Of a stretch of DNA of 64,000 nucleotides, positions 1 to 9,300 are shown in pieces (within the stretch, counting starts at the first letter, position 1; each line of letters begins with the position of its first letter). The stretch comes from Trichostrongylus colubriformis (taxonomy: Eukaryota; Nematoda; Chromadorea; Rhabditida; Trichostrongylidae). A program made the position numbers and the translations under genes. The notes under the pieces were generated by a model that worked only from the letters and a program-made list of their open reading frames with translations, did not search any database and was not told the DNA's origin. The DNA lies in assembly GCA_963978905.1 (NCBI GenBank), contig OZ022257.1, forward strand, positions 22,589,774-22,653,773. The letters are read 5' to 3'.

Positions 1-139
1 TGATTGCCGAGAGATACACCTGATAATAACACACCACTCCCTAATGGTAACCGAGAACAAACAGTCACTTTGTGAGTGTGGTACCAATCTTGTAATTATG
101 GCCGGGCTAGGCTTAGACTACTCCCTCCCCAGTCCTTAC

Positions 140-1350
140 ATGCGCGACTTCAACAGGCCCTTCCCTACTTGCCCGATTTTCAGCACTTGAGCGAAGACTT
201 GAATTCGTTTATTCATCGATTTCGGCGCGAGCCCAGCCCATGATGGGCGGAGGTAGGCTTAGAATTTATGTGCTCCGTACACTTATGTTTTCCTCTACGC
301 TATCCTAACTTGCCCTACCTCTACAGGCCCGTTCCTAATTTGCTTCTTTTGTGCTCCCTACATTTTGGTCTGTCCCTATCCAGTCCTTACTCGCACAACT
401 TCAACAACCCTTTCCTAACTTGCCCAATTTCCAACACCTGAGCGAGGACCTAAATTCGTTTATTCATCGACTTCGGCGCAAGACCCGCCCATGGTGGGCG
501 GAGCTGGGCTTAGTTCTTATGTGGTCCGTACACTTGGTCCCTACCCAATACTAACCTGCCCGACCTCCACAGCCCGTGCCTAATTCGCTTGTTGTGTGAT
601 CCCTTTACTTTGATCAGTCCCTCCCCAGTCCATACATGCGCGACTTCAACAGACTCTTTCCTAACTTGCCCGATTTCCAACACCTGAGCGAGGACCTAAA
701 TTCGATTATTCATCGATTTCGGCGCAAGACCCGCCCATGGTGGGCGGAGCTAGGTTTAGTTCTTATGTGCTCTGTACGCTTAGGTCAGCCCCTACCCACT
801 CCTAACTCGCGCGACCCTCCAGGATACAGTTGAGATGAGGCCCTACCGAGTCTTAACTTGCCCGATCCCTACAGGCTCACTCTTGATTTAGCCGATTTTT
901 TCAACCATTTCTGCGCAAGCCCCGCTCACGGGCAGGATTCGATCCGAAAACAAAGGGCGGAGCTAGGCTTAGTCCTTATTGAGCTCCGCACACTTTGGTC
1001 AACCCCTACCCATCCCCAACTTGCCCGACCTCCCCACGTTGCCATTGAGTTGAGAGTAGATTATGTGACAAAAAACGGACACATGCACACACACACAAAC
1101 ACACCAAACTTCTGATTTTAGCTTGCCTCTCATGTGCTCCGTACATTTTGGCTTACCCCAACCCATCCCTAACTTGCCCGACCTCTACAGGTCCATTCCT
1201 AGCCTGCCTAATTTTTGGAACCTGAGCGTGGACTTAAATTTGAACACCGGCAGTTTCCGCGCAAGCCCCGCTCACAGTGGGCGGAGCTAGGCTTAATTCT
1301 TATGTGCTCTGTGCGCTTAGGTCAGCACCTACCCAGTTCTAACATGCCCG
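140..1350. repeat. Degenerate tandem array, about 250 bp unit
   Basis: About five imperfect units recur with spacing near 214-323 bp. Each contains a GGCGGAGCTAGGCTTAG-like core (near 246, 497, 745, 957 and 1281), then a C/T-rich segment with CCTAACTTGCCCGA, then CAACCTGAGCGNGGACTTAAATT. Single related units reappear at 34390-34770 and 35510-35770. Short open frames across it follow the repeat and are not taken as genes. Confidence 0.75.
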
Positions 1351-1525
1351 ACCTTTCCAGACAGCAGTTCTGTTGAGACATCATAACAATGAGATAGGGG
1401 TGTATGTGGTGCAGACAGGTTGTAAGTGGTTGACGCTGGACTGTGGGAGTGACATGGGTACCCTCGGTGTATCCCTAGGTAATGCCTCCTTTCCTTACCG
1501 GCCCATCACAACACAGCTGCGTCGC

Positions 1526-1803
1526 CATTCGCCTTTCGAGGCTCCTTATCAGCCCTTATCAGTTGCTATCACTTCCGTTCCCTCACCATTGATGTCCCCT
1601 TACCACCCCTACATTACCTTAAAAATTCAGGATCCCAGCTTTGCTGCGACGCGAGATATGAATTTCCCGCCATTCGCCTTCGAGGCTCTTTATCAGCCCT
1701 TATCAGTTGCTATCACTTCCGTTCCCTCACTATTCATGTCCCCTTAACACCCCTACATTACCTTAAAAATTCAGGATCCCAGCTTTACTACGACGCGAGA
1801 TAT
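1526..1803. repeat. Direct tandem duplication, about 145 bp period
   Basis: Two copies of a block beginning CATTCGCCTT (1526 and 1671) and ending GACGCGAGATAT are joined head to tail with few differences. It lies between the tandem array and a CAGA microsatellite. No gene was recognised. Confidence 0.8.
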
Positions 1804-1811
1804 TATGCGGT

Positions 1812-1866
1812 GAGCGGACAGACAGACAGACACACATACAGAGACAGACAGACAGACAAACAAACA
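1812..1866. repeat. CAGA-type microsatellite
   Basis: Interrupted (CAGA)n/(ACAC)n tract, followed by a 12-base C run near 1898. A short related CAGA tract occurs near 33163-33195. Confidence 0.8.
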
Positions 1867-2103
1867 CACCAAACTTCTGCTTTATATATAGAGTATGATT
1901 CCCCCCCCCCCTCCCTCATTGCGATAGCTCCACCGAAAATTATGTACGGTACTATGAAGCTCTTTGTATCTGAATCATTTATCCTTCAGGTAAGCGTGTT
2001 CGATTCCGATATGAGGCAAATCAACGGTCCTGCATTTATAGCCGACCTCGTTCTTCTCTATGGATTTGGTGAGATTAAATATTTCTTGATTAATGATAAC
2101 TAA

Positions 2104-3343
2104 GAATTATTGATTAAAGGCGGTTTGATGTTACACTCATTCGTCATGTGTAGCTCGAGCAGTCGTGGTGGTATGACCATCAATCACAGCTTATCTTAAG
2201 TTACTGATTGCTCTTCATCCCAAAACACTTTAACGGTTAAAGGCACCGGAAGGAGGGGCCAATGAAGGAAAACAGAACTAAGGACGGTGTTTTCTGTTAA
2301 CGGAAAGTCCAATTGTGAGAGATGATCTGTGGCGAAACCCTCGTTGATTAGCATGTCTTTGGGGTTTTTGTCACGATCTAATCGTGCTCCACTTCGAGGT
2401 GTACACTTCACAGGCTAAACTGCTGCGAGGGCGGGGCGACGCTCACGGCTGCCTTGCTTGGCCCCTCACCGTGCATATCTACCCCCAGCGGCTAGTGATG
2501 CAGAGAGAACCAAAAGAGAAAAGCGAGAGTGAGGGGATTCTCAGCACTCAATATTCAGCCCTCGACTTTTATATTCCACAATCGGCCAAAATACCCTTTC
2601 TGGTGTCGGCCGGTGTATAAAGGCCATCGCTGTAATTCGAATGGTTCACTTCTTTTCTGAGCAGATAAAGCAATCTGTAATTAGCGAGATTACCTTTTGC
2701 TGGGACAAGACCATTATTCATTAGGGTGTTGAGGGCACCCGAACCAGCGACGGAAAATTTGTTGGATGTGGTTTGTAGCTAAAGCACGCAGTTCGTGCAC
2801 CTGTAGCTCGTTTCTATTCTTAGCCTGTTTACCGCCTATTTTTTCTGGTTCTCGTGAAAATGAGCCTAAATTTAGGCGTTTCAAACACTTTCAACCAATT
2901 TTCCGTCGCTGGTTAATTACGCAGCACCTCTGAGCGCCCGATCATTTCAACCAGTTGGTGTCTCTCCTCGAGAGCATTCACAAAAGGGCTCGCGAAAGCG
3001 AGAGAGCAGATCAAGACCGTACACGTGACTCACTGAGTATCGTTGGAAACCACTCGGATCTGTGATACGTGGCAATGGTACGCACTGGAATGGCGCGTTT
3101 GCTTACGCGGGAAACATGCGCTCCATCACAGTGGATTTATTCTCACACTGTATTCTCAAATCTCTAATGTTCATTCACAATGAACCTTCTATTTTTCTGA
3201 ACCCAAATAGTTTCTCCTACTGCTTATAGATACGATTACCTAGAGTGGTACACGTAAAGCTTCCTTACATGCTGTCTGCTATATTCTCCAGCGGTCTCTC
3301 AAATACAGCACCACAGATCGACAGTAACGCACGTTTGCTTCAG
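2104..3343. other. Gene-free stretch upstream of the first LPP exon found
   Basis: No exon was recognised. A TTAA followed by AGGCACCGGAAGG at 2237-2253 is the end of a TTAA-type MITE like those at 7188 and 58332, but its partner end was not located. The missing first LPP exon (first membrane helix) may lie here or farther upstream; no hydrophobic exon with a fitting donor was found. Confidence 0.5.
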
Positions 3344-6300
3344 GACTATTTGGTGGTGTGATCATCCCACATTTCACGGGCACTCATGTTCGAGGATTCT
3401 TTTGTGATGATGAATCGATTCACTACGCCTACAAGCAGGACACGGTCTCTCCAACAGTCCTATTGCTCTATGTCTTTCTCGTGATGATAATAACGGTAAG
3501 GTTTAGTCAACTGCTTTTAAATCTGTGTTGAGTAATCGCGAAATTGGAAAACTGTGAGTTTGGCCTCGACAAATGGCAGTAGTCATGAATTTGTTTGTCG
3601 AAGGAATGACAGTCGACTAGAAAAAACCAAAGAAATATCGTCATTGATCACATCTGAAGATACCCTCACTGCCCACACCAAATTTGTTCACATAAATGGG
3701 CAGGGCTAAAGTTTGGTGCAGTCGTGGTAGAGTTGGCTACAGAAGAATCTGAACGCCCTGTCATCTCGGTTGGCTAGAACGCAACGGGTGGGGTCCACGA
3801 GGTGGAATTTCCGCGCGGCCGCGCGCGATGAGCGGAACGGCGGGTGCGAGTGCCAGTGGCAGGGCATGGCAGCCTTCAAGCGAGGCAGTTTGGCATGAGT
3901 GGAAAGCGCAGACGTGACGCAGTCACGCTCGGCCGCGCGACCAAGGGCAATCGACACGGCGAGTCGCACGGGGGCGCCGCGAGTGAAACGCCGCGAAGCG
4001 AAAATTCGACCTCGTGGACCCCACCCGAACGCAACAGTACAACCCAGCATCTATTGATATCGACCTTTCGCCCCCGATGAGCCTATGCCCGAAAGGATAA
4101 CAAAATATTCAAAGACGCAGAGGGGAGCAGGAAACGGACGCGGTTGACGCCCGCTATGAATCGGAATGCCAAAACCGAGGGCTTCTCAGGCCGCGTTCAT
4201 ATTTTGCAGTGCCGCCGACAGGACGTGACCGCGTGTGTGCGCGTCTCCGCCGGTGCCGTCCTTTCTCGTTGCCTGCGCCGTCTCTGCACCTACCCCGTGC
4301 CGTTTTGCCTTGCTGCCTGTGAACGCAGCCACGCCGTGCGAGCGCAAAGTATGAACGCGTCCTCAGCTTCCAGAACAAGTCTTCGTACCGCGGCGGGTGG
4401 CATGCGACGCGAAGCGCGCGGGCTAGGGGCGCCGTTTCAAATGGGTTCTAAAACGACCACACGGTTAAGGGTACTGTATGCAGTTGCCGTGTAATCGCTT
4501 CGGCACCGAACTACATCAGCGCCCCTCGCACACATTACGTCGCGTTGCGAAATCAGAAAAAAATTGCAAGAGTCAGTCAAATCGGTACTGCTGCTAGCGG
4601 AGTGCCTTCGTGGCTACGCATCTCTTTCACGACCTTTTTGTTGTGCAAAACAATGCGCATGAATGCAGTATCGTTAAAGGCACCAGGTGAGTCGTTTACG
4701 CGTGATTAACGTGGCGAAAGCCCACGAATTCGAATTCGAATCTAAACATAATGCCATAGCATGCCAAATTCGAAAACTCCTGGGCTCGCTCCACGATCAT
4801 CATACAGTAGTATTGTTGGTGCAAGCGTCTTACAAAGGGAGCGCATCACCAGATTGCCGCCGGGTCGGCGGTTTTGACGCCGTCACTTTCACTGCCGGCG
4901 TCGGTGCGCGAAGTATTAACGCGGCCTAAAGCGGCGTGCAGTGAGACGCGACGCATGAGCGGGTGAGCGCCACATGCAGTTCGGTCTTAAGGCGACTGCC
5001 GTGCCTTGCGCTCAATTTAAGCGCCCAACTACTTACGGCGACCTAGCTCGGACGCGTCGCACTTCCCATCTGCGTTACAAAATTTTGTCCTCACGATGCA
5101 CACCCACGATTCCCAAATGTGAATGTGAAGGCAGAAGAGAAAAACGAAATAAGACTGCCGAACTCCCAAGATGTGGTGTGCGGTAGTCAAAAGCAACACG
5201 AGCAGACAAGATTATAAGTTTCCGACGCGGCGCTTGTTACAGTACCCTGTCGTCAGATTAAATGCAATCGCGAACGCACACACGAGCTGTATTACAGTAT
5301 ACCAAAAATAAGTACTAGTTAATTCCCGTGTCACTGTGCAGTGAACTGCTAGTGATTTTTTCAGTGGTTTTACTTTGCTTGTGTTGCTCTTTCCTTCATT
5401 TTTATTCTTTTCGTGCTCCTTATTGTTATTTGGTGTATTTGCGTTGATATCATATAGAAAGAAAGGGGTCCAGGAATTGTAAAACTGGAAGGACAAGGTA
5501 TTTTGGCGCTGCTGCAGGATCTAATCAAATCCAACTCCAGACAATCCTCGAAGACAGGCTTTCAAGTATCAGCTGAGGCTCAAGAAGATTCAGTGGTTCG
5601 GAGCCGTTGGTGCTTCTGTGAACCTCATGCTCAAAGTCGAGGTATTTCTAGCCCCTCATTTGACTGTAAGTTGATGAGATTGTTACTACTTTCGCATCGC
5701 GAGCTGCGGCGATAAACAGCACTTATCAAAAATTAAAAGTATCAAAATGATGAGATTGTCTTCAGTTCCTTTCTTAGAAATACGAACATTCGCATTTCGT
5801 TTTCTAAGCTGATCGATATTGCGACTTGTTATTGAAGGAGCTTACAATAAATTTCCTACACAGAGATCACAATCACAACACCTACAGCGCAAACACACAA
5901 AATAACGATGAGAAGCACGAACAGAACAAAAACGAGCAAAACGTATAATATAGAGAAAGCAAAAACCTTGGGAAACACAATCATATGTTTCCCACCCGGC
6001 GCAGGGCAAACACACCAAATAAAAGTAAGGAGCACGAAAGGAATAAAACGAACAAAGTAATAAAAATAAATAAAGAATAAAAAAACAGACAGAGAAAGTA
6101 AAACCCCTAAAAAAGACGAGCAGTTCATTGCATAAAGACGCGTAAATCAACTAGTTATACTTGGTTATCTTCGGAAATCAACTAGATATTTTATAGTTAC
6201 TGTAACGCAGCATGTGTGTGCGTGCGCGATTGCATTTAATCTGACCACAGGGTACGTAACCAAGCGCCGCGTCGGAAACTTATAATCTTGTACACGAGCA

Positions 6301-9300
6301 GCGCTCGATTAAAAAGGCACATTCCGCGCTCGCTGATGGGTGGATTAATAGTTGACACTCTATTGGTTGTCGGCAGCTGGGAGGCGGTCTCTCCACGCCT
6401 TATTGCCTGCAGTGGGGCGTGGTCGATCCGCCCCCAGCACTCGCAACCAATGGAGAGTCAACTGTAAATTACCCATCAGCGAAAGCGGAATAGGCCTTTA
6501 AGTTCAGGTGCCGTATTAAGACTTTGTTTAAAGACACGTTGAAGACATCGCGAAGTGGCAACCATTAGGTTGCAGACATTGCACACACAACACCTTGCTA
6601 AGACATCGAGTGTGAATGCAATGGTTTCTACACCACAAACACCTGTTTTTCTTACCCTTTCGCTTATTCCCATTCATTATTTCCCTTGATTGCTGATGTT
6701 CGTTGTTGCACTTATTTCGGGTGACGGCTGGGACACACGAATCTAGGCCGTGACCCTGTGACAGCCTGTGGCCTTTGCCCTGTGACATGAATAATTCAGA
6801 CAATTTGACTATACAACGGAACAGACTTGCAAGGAGGACACGATTTACATGAACAAATTTTCTGAATTATTTAAGGCTTAGGTCAAAGACCACAGGCTGT
6901 TACAGGGTCACGGCCTAGATTCGTGTGTCCCAACCTACACCCACTTATTTCACATCATCATGAATGGATAAAATACACCCTACGAGACTACATCTTCTGA
7001 AGCGAGCAACTAGGAGAGGTGATCTTGCACTTCGCAGAGATGCGCGGGAGATGCGATTACAGGCCACGACGTCGCGCTTTCGAATGCGGGTTTCACACAG
7101 ATTATAGCTTTTACCCTCTAATGTCCGTTTCAAAACGATCGTTTCTTCCCATCCCCTCTTTCTTCCATCCCCTCCCGGTTGCCTTAAAGACACCAGAAGG
7201 GGGTAATTTTGGCTTACGGTAGAACAGAAGTAGTGTGGACGAGTTTAAGTGGCCGCCATTGCACAAACTCGCCAATTTGACACCTTGGCATGGTGCCAAA
7301 AGAAGATGTCTCTATTATAATTTTGTCTTTCCTTTACTTTTTACTTTGTTCTTCCTTGTAATGTTTCTAGATGTATTTACATGAATGCTTATGTAGTTGG
7401 GAGTGGTCTCTCCACTGCGCTGGGAGTCAGGAGCTACAACTAACGTTGGCCCACGGCCCGTCTTCTACAGCGGACAACTCGGAATGGATGCGCTGATGCG
7501 AATTGGATGCGAATACTCATCGCAGCGTCGCGCTTTTGAGTCCGGGTTTTTTCGCCTATTATCGCTTCTGACCTTGAGTGTTCGTTACAAAATGCTCATT
7601 TCTTTGCATCTTCCTCTTGTTTCGGACCCCCTTCCGCCTCCTTTAAGGGTCGCTGGGGATTAGAAGCGGGCATGTTCCCCATGCGAATGCAACTAGTTTT
7701 GAAGAGATGAGCTGTCTTCAAAAGCGCACCTTGGAGGCTTTATCGCGGCCTCGTTTTGCTGCGTTTCGTATTTTACCGATGCCAGTAGTCGCGGGGCTGC
7801 GCGAGCGACGCAACATTCACGACTTGTGGCACAGCCTCTCGCTGACTGCACCACACTCAGCGGCCAGTGATGCAGAGGAGGCGGGAGCATGTTCTCCACT
7901 ATGGGGAGAGGAGGGGTTCGATTCCCCGTAATTATTTCTTTCCGTTCCTGCTCTATTGCATTACTTACAAGGAAGGCCCATCAGGTCATGGTGAGCTTTT
8001 TCAGAACGGTTTTTCGCATTTTATAAGGTCTCATACATGAAGCAAAAAACCGGTCTCAAATTCGGCTAAATGGTTTTGGGAGGCTCAAAAAATGAGTGAC
8101 AAAAGTTGCTAAGAAAGAAGCAATTTCGACCAGTTTGCTGCAATGCTTTCCAGCTGCGGCGTGTAGTATATGCATATCAGAAGACTGTCTTCAAACCTAC
8201 GCCAAAACCACTGCGACGTGGTTCAAAAATGTAAAATCACCTATGGTAACTGCTAAACGAAGCAATGAAAACTGATGGGGGGAGCACGGGTTATAGTTCT
8301 CGTGGAGGTTGGATGGCAAAATGGATAGGTAGATGACCTGGCATTGGCGCGGTGCTGGAGGTTCGAGTTCCCTTGCCGTTCTCGCTTTTGCATTTTCTTA
8401 ATTTTCTTTGTCCAGCGCTATACTATTTGCACACATGCAAAATGACTGCAATTTTCGTCACTGGTACACGAAAGTGACCTCATTTGCAAGCTTTCAGTGG
8501 TTGAGGTGTTTGGACCCTTCGGCGCCCCTAGCACGCGTGCTAGGCGTTTTCGTGCGAAACTAGTGTGATATTCGTGCTCAGGAGACTCAATTAGCCCTAG
8601 ATACAAAATATTATCCAAAGTGAGATTTTGACCCAAATTCGAGATAGTGGGATGGACATGGGCACATAGTCACTGCTCTACTTGTACAAACGAGCAACTA
8701 GCAGCCTCGATTCTTTACTATGGGAGTAGTGGTACTATTGGTCACCCAATTTCCGAGTTTGGGTCAAAACCGCGATCAGGCTGAATACATGTTACCCAGG
8801 GTAGTTCGACCCCCTGAGCATGAATATCACACGTGCTTTGCGGGAAAACCCCTAGTTTCCTTGTTATGGGCGTTGGCAGGTCCAACAAATCATTCGCCTA
8901 ATACACAAAAATACTGAAGATAGCGGTTTCCTGGCAGGATGAAAAATGATTTTGCACACATTTCGCACGTGCGGTCACACATGAGCACAAATGGATGAAA
9001 ACTAGATAAATGCAAAAATTTGGCCTCAGGGGGGAGCGAACCATTGACCATTTTCTGGGCCCCCCAAAACCATTTCGCCGAATTGGAGACCGGTTTTTTG
9101 CTTCATGTATGTGACGCTACAAAATGCAAAAAAGTGTTCTGAGAAAGCTCACCATGACCTGATGGGCCTTCCGTGTTAGTACCTATAGTTTCATATTCCA
9201 CAGTCAGTCAATGCCTTCACTGTAAATCGCGCATTCCGTCTTTCTAAATCCCAGTGTTCATTTCTGATAACCGTTATCTCCCCTGATGACCCAAAATATT

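Noticed and set aside
5842..6150. Hydrophobic 102-codon - strand frame that looks like a membrane protein
   Set aside because: It lies inside the 5206-6291 Mutator-like element in low-complexity A/G-rich sequence; hydrophobicity follows from T-rich codons.
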